From contig URWM01000094.1 of the NCBI GenBank assembly GCA_900551655.1, positions 1 through 6,299 on the forward strand: a DNA stretch of 6,299 nt. Reading direction: 5' to 3'. Of the stretch, positions 1-6,251 are shown piece by piece; positions within the stretch are counted from its first letter, which is position 1, and every line of letters begins with the position of its first letter. Both the position numbers and the translations under genes were made by a program. The notes beneath the pieces are model-generated. The model was not told where the DNA came from and searched no databases. It saw only the letters and a list, made by a program, of their open reading frames with translations. The stretch is from an uncultured Collinsella sp. (lineage in GTDB: Bacteria > Actinomycetota > Coriobacteriia > Coriobacteriales > Coriobacteriaceae).

Positions 1-42
1 CCTAAGCCTTCGTCGGCAGCGTCAGATGTGTATAAGAGACAG
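1..42 (+). other. Nextera adapter and i5 index (synthetic, not genomic)
   Basis: Bases 2-9 read CTAAGCCT, which matches an Illumina i5 index. Bases 10-23 (TCGTCGGCAGCGTC) are the Nextera Read 1 adapter stem, and bases 24-42 (AGATGTGTATAAGAGACAG) are the 19-bp Tn5 mosaic end. Genomic DNA therefore starts at about base 43. The same 42 bases occur inverted at the right end, so the pair mimics terminal inverted repeats. Translating through this adapter gives the artefact peptide MCIRDS on the plus strand and a peptide ending SYTHLTLPTKA on the minus strand. Confidence 0.98.
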
Positions 43-515
43 TCCTGGGCAAGAAGATCGAGCCGACCGAGATGCGCTGGGCGGTGGTTCTGTGTCTCGC
101 CACTCCGTTCGCCATTCTGGTGAGCTCCGCTATCGCCTGCATGGTGCCCGGTCTTGTCGACCAACTCAACAACGGCGGGGCGCATGGCTTCTCCGAGGTC
201 CTATACACCCTTACTTCGGCTGGCGGCAACAACGGCTCCGCATTCGCCGGCATGAACTGCAACACCCCGTGGATCAATGTGCTGCTGGGTATCGAGATGC
301 TGTTCGCGCGGTTCCTGCCGATTGTGGGCACGCTCGCCATTGCGGGCTCGCTGGCCGGGAAGGGCAAGGTCGCCGAGAGCGCCGGCACGCTTTCCACCAC
401 CAATGCCATGTTCGTGTTTCTGCTGGTATTCGTCGTTCTGCTGATTGGCGCCCTGAGCTTCTTCCCGGCGTTGGCGCTTGGTCCCGTTGCCGAATTCTTC
501 CAGATGGTTGCGTAA
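43..515 (+). CDS. kdpA: Potassium-transporting ATPase subunit KdpA, 3' fragment
   Basis: This is the C-terminal part of KdpA, the K+-selective membrane subunit of the Kdp pump. KdpA is related to the K+ channel/SKT transporter superfamily and passes K+ towards KdpB. The reading frame is already open at the first full codon (base 45, LGKKIEPTEM) and gives 156 residues, whereas the family usually has about 560-600. The 5' part is lost at the contig end, so no start can be assigned. Fragment residues 49-69 (GFSEVLYTLTSAGGNNGSA and on) are the hallmark fourth pore loop and selectivity filter; the conserved GSLAGK and PALALGPVAE motifs follow. Hydrophobic stretches at about 13-34, 78-102 and 122-145 fit the last membrane helices. 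It ends in TAA at 513-515, 15 bases before kdpB, so the two are surely co-transcribed. An internal ATG at 72 is not the start, because the conserved LGKKIE segment lies upstream in frame. Phenylalanine is coded TTC in 11 of 12 cases. Confidence 0.96.
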
Positions 516-530
516 AGGAGTCGCAGATTT

Positions 531-2591
531 ATGGCTATGCAAAAAGACATGATGAGCCGCGCGGTGCGCGATTCATTTGCCAAGCTTGACCCCCGTGTCC
601 AGGTCCAAAACCCGGTCATGTTCCTGGTGTGGCTTTCCGCCGTCATGACCTCCGTCCTGGCCGTCGCTTCCATCTTCGGTGTGCAGGACGCGGGTGTGCC
701 CACCTACTATGTGGTCGCCATCGCGGTCATCCTGTGGCTCACCGACCTGTTCTCGAACTTCGCCGAGGCGCTTGCCGAGGGCCGCGGTAAGGCTCAGGCC
801 GATTCCCTGCGTGCGGCCAAGAAGGATGTCGAGGCCCATCGCATCGAGTCCGTCGAGGATAAGGACCGCTTCACGGTCGTTCCCGGTACCGAGCTCTCAC
901 GCGGGGATCTGGTGGTCGTGCGCGCCGGCGAGCAGATTCCGGGAGACGGCGATGTCATCGAGGGCGCCGCCTCGGTTGATGAGTCGGCCATTACCGGCGA
1001 GTCTGCACCCGTGGTTCGCGAGGCTGGCGGCGACCGTTCTGCCGTCACTGGCGGCACCACCGTGCTTTCCGATTGGATTGTGGTGAAAATCACCAGTGAG
1101 CCTGGCCAGAGCTTCCTGGATAAGATGATCGCCATGGTCGAGGGCGCCGCCCGCAAGAAGACCCCCAACGAGGTCGCGCTCGAGATCTTTCTGGTTGCTC
1201 TGTCCGTCATCTTCATCCTCGTGACGCTCGCACTGTACTGCTACTCGAGTTTCTCTGCAGGGCTCAACGGTATGGCGAACCCCACCGCTGTGACCACGCT
1301 CGTTGCCTTGCTCGTCTGTCTGGCGCCCACCACCATTGGTGCGCTGCTGTCCGCCATTGGCATCGCCGGCATGAGCCGACTGAACGAGGCCAACGTGCTG
1401 GCCATGTCCGGCCGCGCCATCGAGGCCGCCGGTGACGTCGACATCCTCATGCTCGATAAGACCGGTACCATCACCTTGGGCAACCGCCAGGCCGCTGAGT
1501 TCATTCCGGTCGACGGTGTCGATCCGGCAGAACTCGCCGATGCCGCGCAGCTGTCTTCTCTGGCGGATGAGACCCCCGAGGGCCGCTCCATCGTCGTGCT
1601 CGCCAAGGAGCAGTTTGGGCTGCGCGGCCGCACACTCGAGGATAAGGGCATGGAGTTCATCCCGTTCACCGCGGCAACGCGTATGTCCGGCGTGAACTAC
1701 GAGGGCAATGAGATCCGCAAGGGTGCGGCCGATTCCGTTCGCGCTTATGTGGAGGCTGCCGGAGGAGTGTTCTCGAAGGAGTGCGACGAGGCCGTCGAAC
1801 GCATTGCGAAGGTGGGCGGCACCCCGTTGGTCGTGGCAAAGGACCGACGTGTGCTGGGTGTCGTCTACCTTAAGGACATCATCAAGTCCGGCGTGAAGGA
1901 GAAGTTCGCCGACCTGCGCCGCATGGGTATCAAGACCATCATGGTGACGGGCGATAACCCGCTCACGGCGGCCGCCATCGCCGCCGAGGCGGGCGTGGAC
2001 GACTTCCTGGCCGAGGCCACCCCCGAGGGCAAGCTCGAGAAGATCCGCGCGTTCCAGCGCGAGGGTCACCTGGTCGCCATGACCGGCGATGGCACCAACG
2101 ATGCACCGGCGCTCGCGCAGGCGGACGTCGCCGTGGCCATGAACACCGGCACTCAGGCCGCCAAGGAGGCCGGCAACATGGTCGACCTCGACTCCAGTCC
2201 CACCAAGCTCATCGAGGTCGTGCGTATCGGCAAGCAACTGCTCATGACTCGCGGCTCGCTCACGACCTTCTCGGTCGCCAACGACGTCGCCAAGTATTTC
2301 GCCATCATCCCGGCGCTATTCTCGCCGATCTACCCCGGGTTGGACGCCCTCAACATCCTGGGGCTCACCAGCCCGTTGTCTGCCGTGCTGTCCGCCATTA
2401 TCTACAACGCGCTGGTCATCGTCGCGCTGATTCCTGCCGCCCTGAAAGGCGTGAAGTACCGCGAGCTTTCGTCCGGCCAGCTGCTGACCCACAACCTGTT
2501 GGTGTGGGGTCTGGGCGGTATCGTGGCACCGTTCGTATTCATCAAAATTATCGACATGCTGCTGGCCTTGTTCGGCATTGGCATGATGTAG
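531..2591 (+). CDS. kdpB: Potassium-transporting P-type ATPase subunit KdpB
   Basis: KdpB is the catalytic subunit of the high-affinity KdpFABC K+ pump in the cytoplasmic membrane, where it hydrolyses ATP to drive K+ uptake. The 686 residues match the family length. In order: membrane helices near 28-50 and 57-76; actuator domain with TGES at 155-158 (the equivalent of Ser162, whose phosphorylation inhibits the E. coli pump, would be S158); helices near 217-238 and 251-279 with the KdpB-type [13 protein letters not shown] at 265-277; phosphorylation motif DKTGTIT with acceptor Asp309; nucleotide-binding residues F379 and KGAAD (397-401); hinge motif TGDGTNDAP (518-526); then NDVAKYF (584-590), whose D585 and K588 correspond to the E. 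coli D583/K586 pair; and helices to the C-terminus. All catalytic residues checked are present. The start at 531 is favoured over Met3 (537) because AGGAG at 516-520 sits 10 bases upstream of 531. kdpC follows after 12 bases. Phenylalanine is TTC in 21 of 24 cases. Confidence 0.98.
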   Translation: MAMQKDMMSRAVRDSFAKLDPRVQVQNPVMFLVWLSAVMTSVLAVASIFGVQDAGVPTYYVVAIAVILWLTDLFSNFAEALAEGRGKAQADSLRAAKKDVEAHRIESVEDKDRFTVVPGTELSRGDLVVVRAGEQIPGDGDVIEGAASVDESAITGESAPVVREAGGDRSAVTGGTTVLSDWIVVKITSEPGQSFLDKMIAMVEGAARKKTPNEVALEIFLVALSVIFILVTLALYCYSSFSAGLNGMANPTAVTTLVALLVCLAPTTIGALLSAIGIAGMSRLNEANVLAMSGRAIEAAGDVDILMLDKTGTITLGNRQAAEFIPVDGVDPAELADAAQLSSLADETPEGRSIVVLAKEQFGLRGRTLEDKGMEFIPFTAATRMSGVNYEGNEIRKGAADSVRAYVEAAGGVFSKECDEAVERIAKVGGTPLVVAKDRRVLGVVYLKDIIKSGVKEKFADLRRMGIKTIMVTGDNPLTAAAIAAEAGVDDFLAEATPEGKLEKIRAFQREGHLVAMTGDGTNDAPALAQADVAVAMNTGTQAAKEAGNMVDLDSSPTKLIEVVRIGKQLLMTRGSLTTFSVANDVAKYFAIIPALFSPIYPGLDALNILGLTSPLSAVLSAIIYNALVIVALIPAALKGVKYRELSSGQLLTHNLLVWGLGGIVAPFVFIKIIDMLLALFGIGMM

Positions 2592-2603
2592 ACGGAGGTT
2601 TGT

Positions 2604-3194
2604 ATGTTCAAAGGTATCGCATCGCGCGCACTTGGCGTGTTCGTGCTGTTTACCATCGTCTGCGGCCTGGGATACACGCTCGTGGTGACCGGCGTCGCGC
2701 AGCTTGCGTTTCCGTACCAGGCGAACGGATCGCTCATTACGGTCGACGGCAAGGTTGTGGGTTCCGAGCTCATCGGCCAGAACTTTGATGACGAAGCCCA
2801 CATGTGGGGTCGTATCCAGAACGTATCAATTGTCGAAGGCGAAGACGGCGAGCTCATGGCGTATGGTGCCCCGTCCAACCTGTCCCCGGCGAGTGAGGAG
2901 TATCGGCAGCTGATAGATGCGCGCGTGAAGAAGATCTGCGCCGCCAACCCCGATGCCGATATGGACGCTGTGCCCGTCGATCTGGTGACGTGTTCGGGGT
3001 CCGGCCTCGACCCGGAGATCTCTCCGGATGCCGCCGAGTACCAGGTTCCGCGCCTTGCCAAGGCCACGGGCAAAAGTGAGGACGAGGTGCGCGACATCAT
3101 CGCCGCGTGCACCAAGGGCCGTTTCCTCGGCGTGTTCGGCGAGCCCACGGTCAACGTGCTCAAGGTGAATCTTATGCTGGACGGCGCGCTGTAG
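2604..3194 (+). CDS. kdpC: Potassium-transporting ATPase subunit KdpC
   Basis: KdpC is the small single-span subunit of the Kdp complex. It is needed for assembly and is thought to support high-affinity K+ binding at the outer face. The protein has 196 residues, typical for the family. One N-terminal hydrophobic helix lies at about 9-35, followed by an extracytoplasmic domain. Family motifs visible are GSELIGQNF (53-61), the PSNLSP segment (90-95), VTCSGSGLDPEIS (128-140), QVPRLA (147-152) and the terminal GEPTVNVLKVNL (179-190). GGAGG at 2594-2598 is 5 bases upstream of the ATG and supports this start. It is the last gene of the operon here: neither the kdpD sensor kinase nor the kdpE regulator follows, so any such genes lie upstream of the contig or elsewhere. 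The Cys in VTCSGSGLDP replaces the small residue common at that position and is probably neutral. Confidence 0.97.
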   Translation: MFKGIASRALGVFVLFTIVCGLGYTLVVTGVAQLAFPYQANGSLITVDGKVVGSELIGQNFDDEAHMWGRIQNVSIVEGEDGELMAYGAPSNLSPASEEYRQLIDARVKKICAANPDADMDAVPVDLVTCSGSGLDPEISPDAAEYQVPRLAKATGKSEDEVRDIIAACTKGRFLGVFGEPTVNVLKVNLMLDGAL

Positions 3195-3257
3195 GTGAGG
3201 GAGTGGCGGATGAGGGCATGACTGCCTACCTGGGCCTCTAACTCCACCCCGCCCATC

Positions 3258-3328
3258 AGTTGCGGTGAAATACGGACTGTTTTGGCTGTCAAAGGCCTTA
3301 TCTACTCCGTATTCCACCGCAACTTTTT
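3258..3328 (+). terminator. Long hairpin with T-tract, probable kdp terminator or dispersed repeat
   Basis: The left arm AGTTGCGGTGAAATACGGA (3258-3276) pairs with TCCGTATTCCACCGCAACT (3306-3324) over 19 positions with one mismatch (A3268 against C3314). The loop is 29 bases. The right arm runs into a T5 tract (3324-3328), so it can act as a Rho-independent terminator 63 bases after kdpC. The stem is unusually long and the loop unusually large for a simple terminator, and the loop contains the palindrome AAGGCCTT (3292-3299). It may instead be, or derive from, a dispersed intergenic repeat or a small palindromic element. The surrounding stretch 3195-3257 shows no gene or clear site. Confidence 0.6.
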
Positions 3329-3355
3329 GTGGGCTGAGTAAAAGCCGGGGGAGCG

Positions 3356-3371
3356 TGTACGGTCGGGTACA
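3356..3371. promoter_or_regulatory. Candidate operator palindrome TGTAC-N6-GTACA
   Basis: A perfect 5-base inverted repeat, TGTAC (3356-3360) and GTACA (3367-3371), is separated by six bases. It lies over the expected -35 region of the candidate promoter at 3382-3390, a typical place for a repressor or activator site controlling the flavoenzyme gene. The arms are short and do not extend outward, so chance occurrence is possible. No regulator gene is present in the window. Confidence 0.25.
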
Positions 3372-3381
3372 GCGCGGTTAC

Positions 3382-3390
3382 TGATACGAT
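3382..3390 (+). promoter_or_regulatory. Candidate extended -10 promoter for the flavoenzyme gene
   Basis: TGATACGAT reads as an extended -10 element: TG, one base, then TACGAT, which matches TATAAT at four of six positions. It lies 49 bases before the chosen ATG at 3440 and would start transcription near 3397. No convincing -35 hexamer is found 16-18 bases upstream, which fits an extended -10 or activator-dependent promoter. The upstream hairpin at 3258-3328 would separate this unit from kdp. Confidence 0.35.
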
Positions 3391-3426
3391 AGGTGTGTTA
3401 GCAACTGCCGCCGAGCGGCTCAAACG

Positions 3427-3432
3427 AAAGGA
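3427..3432 (+). promoter_or_regulatory. Ribosome binding site that fixes the flavoenzyme start
   Basis: AAAGGA lies 7 bases upstream of the ATG at 3440. This favours 3440 over the longer in-frame reading that begins at a GTG at 3395. The 15 extra residues of that reading (LATAAERLKRKEPC and flanks) lie before the conserved start of the barrel and overlap the presumed leader. Confidence 0.75.
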
Positions 3433-3439
3433 ACCCTGT

Positions 3440-5389
3440 ATGGAGTCTTCCGCCTACCCGATGCTCTTTAGCCCGATCAAGGTCGGTACGACCGAGATCA
3501 AGAACCGCGTCTTTATGCCGCCGGTGTCCACGAACCTGGCCGATCATGGCTATGTGACCGACGACTTGGTCGATCATTACCGTGCCCGTGCCAAGGGCGG
3601 CGTGGGCCTCATCATTACCGAGGTCGTGACGGTCGAGCCCACCTATACCTATCTGCCGGGTGACATGTGCTGCTACGACGACACGTTTATCCCCGGCTGG
3701 GAAAAGCTCGCCGCAGCCGTCCACGAGTATGGCTGCAAGATCATGCCGCAGCTCTTCCATCCCGCCTACATGGCCTTTAACATTCCGGGCACGCCGCGCC
3801 TGATCGCTCCGTCCTTTGTGGGCCCGTCCTATGCCCGCGAGGCGCCGCGCCCCATCACGGTCGATGAGATCCACGAGCTCACGCATCAGTTTGGTGACGC
3901 TGCTGTGCGCATGCAGAAGGCCGGTGTCGACGGCGTCGAGGTCCATGCGGCACACGCCCACGGCATGCTCGGCGGCTTTTTGACCCCGCTCTATAACAAG
4001 CGCACCGACGAGTACGGCGGCTCGCTCGACGCCCGCATGCGCTTCCTGCTCGAGGTCATCGCCGAGATTCGCGAGCGCTGCGGCAAGGACTTTATCATCG
4101 ACGTCCGTATCTCGGGCGACGAGTACACCGATGGCGGCCTGACCCTCAATGACATGATTTATGTCTCGCGCCGTCTGGAGAAGGCCGGCGTCGACATGAT
4201 TCACGTGTCGGGCGGTACCACCATCAAGCGCGGCTCCGCGATTCCCGCCGCCGGTACGCAGCAGGCCTCGCATGCCGCCTGCTCGCGCGAGATCAAAAAG
4301 CACGTCAACATTCCCGTCGCCACCGTCGGACGTATCAACGAGGCCTGGATCGCCGAGGAGCTGATCGAGGACGGCGCTGCCGACATCTGCATGATGGGCC
4401 GCGCCAATCTGTGCGATGCCGAGTTCTGCAACAAGGCAGCCGCCGGCAACGCCGACGACATCCGCCCCTGCATTGGCTGCCTGCGCTGCCTGAACGGCAT
4501 CATGTTTGGCAAGCGCATCTCCTGCACCGTCAATCCGGACGTGGAGCGCGACGAGGCTGGCTACGAGCCTGCCGCCGAGGCTAAGAACGTGCTGGTTGTG
4601 GGCGCCGGTCCTGCGGGCATGGAGGCAGCCTACATTGCCGCCAAGCGCGGCCACAACGTGGTGCTCGTGGATAAGCAGGACGAGCCGGGCGGCGAGATGC
4701 GCATCGCGGCCGTTCCGCCGGCAAAGCAGGAGCTCACGCGCGTGATCAAGTATCAGTACCGTCGCCTGGCCGAGGCCGGCGTCACATGCGTCTTTGGTAC
4801 CGAGCTGACCGCCGAGGACATCCAGCGCGACTACGCGGGTTACGAGGTTGTCCTGGCCTATGGCGCCGAACCTATCGCCCCGGCCTTTATGCAGGGCTTT
4901 AAGCAGGTCATGACGGCTGATGACCTGCTGGGCGGCAAGGCTTTCCCGGGCAAGAAGATCGTCATTGTGGGCGGCGGCACCGTTGGCTGCGAGACGGCCG
5001 ATTACCTGGCCCCGTTGGTCAACGATCTGTCGCCGGCCAACCGCGATGTCACCGTCATCGAGATGACCAAGACGCTCGCCGCCAACGAGGGTGGCGCCGG
5101 TCGCGCGGTGCTCATCACGCGCATGCTCTCCAAGGGCGTCCACGTGCTGACCGAGGCTAAGGTGACCGAGATTACCGAGGATACCATCAGCTACGAGAAG
5201 GACGGCGAGGTCCACACCATCGCCGATGCCGATACGCTGGTGCTTGCCATGGGCTACCGCCCCAATACCAAGCTGGCCGACGACCTTGCCGCTGCCGGCG
5301 TTACCACCCACGCGCTGGGCGACGCCAACAAGTGCGGCAACATCCGCGATGCCATCGGCGACGGCTACAAGGTCGCCTGCGAGCTGTAG
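3440..5389 (+). CDS. FMN/[4Fe-4S]/FAD NAD(P)H-dependent ene-reductase (OYE/2,4-dienoyl-CoA reductase family)
   Basis: This 649-residue cytoplasmic flavoenzyme has the layout of FadH, 2-enoate reductase, BaiCD/BaiH and trimethylamine dehydrogenase. Residues 8-335 form an FMN-binding Old Yellow Enzyme barrel (KNRVFMPPVSTNLAD 21-35; Q104; NKRTDEYGGS 186-195; R223; MGR 319-321, the FMN phosphate loop). A [4Fe-4S] cluster motif follows with C344, C347, C350 and C362. An FAD fold (VLVVGAGPAGMEAA, 384-397) and an NAD(P)H fold (IVIVGGGTVGCETA, 507-520) complete it. In the family, electrons pass from NAD(P)H through FAD and the cluster to FMN, which reduces an activated C=C bond. Two active-site motifs are unusual: the usual H-x-x-H-x-x-Y-L-L segment reads HAAHAHGMLGGF (169-180) without the tyrosine, and the usual QLxHxGR reads QLFHPAY (104-110). 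The substrate therefore cannot be assigned; dienoyl-CoA, 2-enoates, steroids or bile acids, or plant phenolics are all possible. It appears monocistronic. TTT is used for Phe in 12 of 16 cases, the reverse of kdpA and kdpB. Confidence 0.9.
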   Translation: MESSAYPMLFSPIKVGTTEIKNRVFMPPVSTNLADHGYVTDDLVDHYRARAKGGVGLIITEVVTVEPTYTYLPGDMCCYDDTFIPGWEKLAAAVHEYGCKIMPQLFHPAYMAFNIPGTPRLIAPSFVGPSYAREAPRPITVDEIHELTHQFGDAAVRMQKAGVDGVEVHAAHAHGMLGGFLTPLYNKRTDEYGGSLDARMRFLLEVIAEIRERCGKDFIIDVRISGDEYTDGGLTLNDMIYVSRRLEKAGVDMIHVSGGTTIKRGSAIPAAGTQQASHAACSREIKKHVNIPVATVGRINEAWIAEELIEDGAADICMMGRANLCDAEFCNKAAAGNADDIRPCIGCLRCLNGIMFGKRISCTVNPDVERDEAGYEPAAEAKNVLVVGAGPAGMEAAYIAAKRGHNVVLVDKQDEPGGEMRIAAVPPAKQELTRVIKYQYRRLAEAGVTCVFGTELTAEDIQRDYAGYEVVLAYGAEPIAPAFMQGFKQVMTADDLLGGKAFPGKKIVIVGGGTVGCETADYLAPLVNDLSPANRDVTVIEMTKTLAANEGGAGRAVLITRMLSKGVHVLTEAKVTEITEDTISYEKDGEVHTIADADTLVLAMGYRPNTKLADDLAAAGVTTHALGDANKCGNIRDAIGDGYKVACEL

Positions 5390-5445
5390 GCTCTTGGCAA
5401 ATAGGGGAGCGGCCGCCTTGCGGTGACTCAAGCGATAGCAATCTA

Positions 5446-5484
5446 AAAAGGCGCCGCGACACATGGATCGTCGCGGCGCCTTTT
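5446..5484. terminator. Bidirectional Rho-independent terminator
   Basis: AAAAGGCGCCGCGAC (5446-5460) is perfectly complementary to GTCGCGGCGCCTTTT (5470-5484), with a 9-base loop (ACATGGATC). An 11-bp GC stem is flanked by A-run and T-run, so it works in both directions. It sits between the converging flavoenzyme (plus) and isomerase (minus) genes, 57 bases after the former stop and 43 bases beyond the latter stop, and should end both transcripts. Confidence 0.93.
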
Positions 5485-5526
5485 GTCTGGCGGTTTGTTG
5501 GGGGTCGGTGCGCCCCGTGGGCCTTA

Positions 5527-6168
5527 TTACAGGCCCAAGAGCTCCTTGACCTTGGCGATGATGGCCTCGTCGGTGGCGTTGGCAAAGAAGTACTCCTGGA
5601 AGTGCTCGCCGGCAAGTGCGCCCTTCACCAGGTCCTGATCGATCTCGCCCAGGACGTCGACGAGCGGACGCATGGTCACAGCGCGCACGCCGTCGAGGAT
5701 CTTCTTGTTGCGCTGCTCGGGCTCAACGCGCTCGGCGGGGTAGCCGTTGCCCGAGCCAAAGCCAAAGAGCTTCTCGAAGGTGTACTCGAGGTTGAGCTCC
5801 TGGCCCCAGCCGTTCTTGAGCGCGAAGGGCATGGCGACGGCGTTGCCATCGTTGACCTGGGCAAAGGTGTAGGCATCCAGCGGGTCGGCAACGTGGCCGC
5901 ACAGCACGCCGGGGAAGGAGTTACAGGCGAGCATGGCGCCCTCGCCGGTGCCGCAGCCGGTCACGACGTAGTCGGCAGCGCCGGAGTTGAGCAGCACGGC
6001 GGCAAGGATGCCGTTCTGCACGTAGGTGAGGGGCTTGGAGTCGGCGTCGGCATACATGCCATAGTTAAAGACAGTGTGGCCCATGGGCTCGACAACCTTC
6101 TTAAGGGCAGCCTCGATCATAGGGTTCTTGGAGTTCTGAGAATTCTCGTTGATTAGAGCGATCTTCAT
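5527..6168 (-). CDS. Long-form RpiB/LacA/LacB-family sugar-phosphate isomerase
   Basis: This is a 213-residue protein of the RpiB/LacAB fold, whose members interconvert aldose and ketose phosphates (ribose-5-P/ribulose-5-P, allose-6-P, galactose-6-P). The N-terminus MKIALINENSQ forms the first strand of the Rossmann-like fold. The family active-site loop is TGCGTGEG (70-77) followed by ACNSFPGVLCG (81-91). C72 aligns with the catalytic Cys66 of E. coli RpiB, and E76 with the catalytic Glu75 of M. tuberculosis RpiB. The segment that normally reads SRxHN has AQVNDGNA (103-110), so the ring-opening His is replaced by V105. The protein is about 60 residues longer than classical RpiB (about 150), the extra being a C-terminal part after about 145. 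The exact substrate is open: ribose-5-P isomerase is a guess, and a dedicated hexose- or pentose-phosphate isomerase is equally possible. The start is supported by GAAAGG (6178-6183). It lies alone, converging on the flavoenzyme gene. Confidence 0.9.
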   Translation of the reverse strand: MKIALINENSQNSKNPMIEAALKKVVEPMGHTVFNYGMYADADSKPLTYVQNGILAAVLLNSGAADYVVTGCGTGEGAMLACNSFPGVLCGHVADPLDAYTFAQVNDGNAVAMPFALKNGWGQELNLEYTFEKLFGFGSGNGYPAERVEPEQRNKKILDGVRAVTMRPLVDVLGEIDQDLVKGALAGEHFQEYFFANATDEAIIAKVKELLGL

Positions 6169-6177
6169 TTGAGTTAA

Positions 6178-6183
6178 CCTTTC
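6178..6183 (-). promoter_or_regulatory. Ribosome binding site of the isomerase gene
   Basis: On the minus strand this reads GAAAGG, 9 bases upstream of the ATG at 6166-6168, and supports that start. The rest of the leader (6184-6251) has an A-rich stretch next to a GC-rich segment. I see no convincing -10/-35 pair, so the promoter may lie beyond the contig end. Confidence 0.7.
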
Positions 6184-6251
6184 AACTTAATCTTCCAGTT
6201 TTTTGTTTCTGTGCGCGGGCGGCGGCAAAGCCAACCCGCGATGAGCTATGC

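Noticed and set aside
26..589. Plus-strand open frame starting MCIRDS
   Set aside because: The start lies in adapter sequence and the rest is out of frame with the well-conserved kdpA.
2..703. Minus-strand open frame opposite kdpA and the start of kdpB
   Set aside because: One end is encoded by adapter, and the rest is antisense to conserved coding sequence with low-complexity composition.
897..2237. 446-residue minus-strand open frame opposite kdpB
   Set aside because: It is a shadow of the third codon positions of kdpB, with no motif and no ribosome binding site noticed.
3195..3257. Small gene or site between kdpC and the hairpin
   Set aside because: There is no ribosome binding site with a plausible frame, and no repeat stronger than chance was found.
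3395..3439. Upstream GTG start adding 15 residues to the flavoenzyme
   Set aside because: The ATG at 3440 has a well-spaced AAAGGA, the added residues precede the conserved barrel start, and the region overlaps the candidate promoter.
3398..5464. 688-residue minus-strand open frame opposite the flavoenzyme gene
   Set aside because: Long antisense frames are common in GC-rich genes. The composition is repetitive (Ala, Gly, His, Val), the frame runs through the terminator, and no domain is recognisable.
5332..6156. 274-residue plus-strand open frame opposite the isomerase gene
   Set aside because: It crosses the bidirectional terminator and overlaps a clear RpiB-family gene on the other strand.
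6214..6240. Hairpin CGCGGG/CCCGCG upstream of the isomerase gene as a terminator or riboswitch
   Set aside because: The arms are only 6 bp with a 15-base loop, no T-tract follows on either strand, and no known riboswitch core is recognisable in so short a leader.
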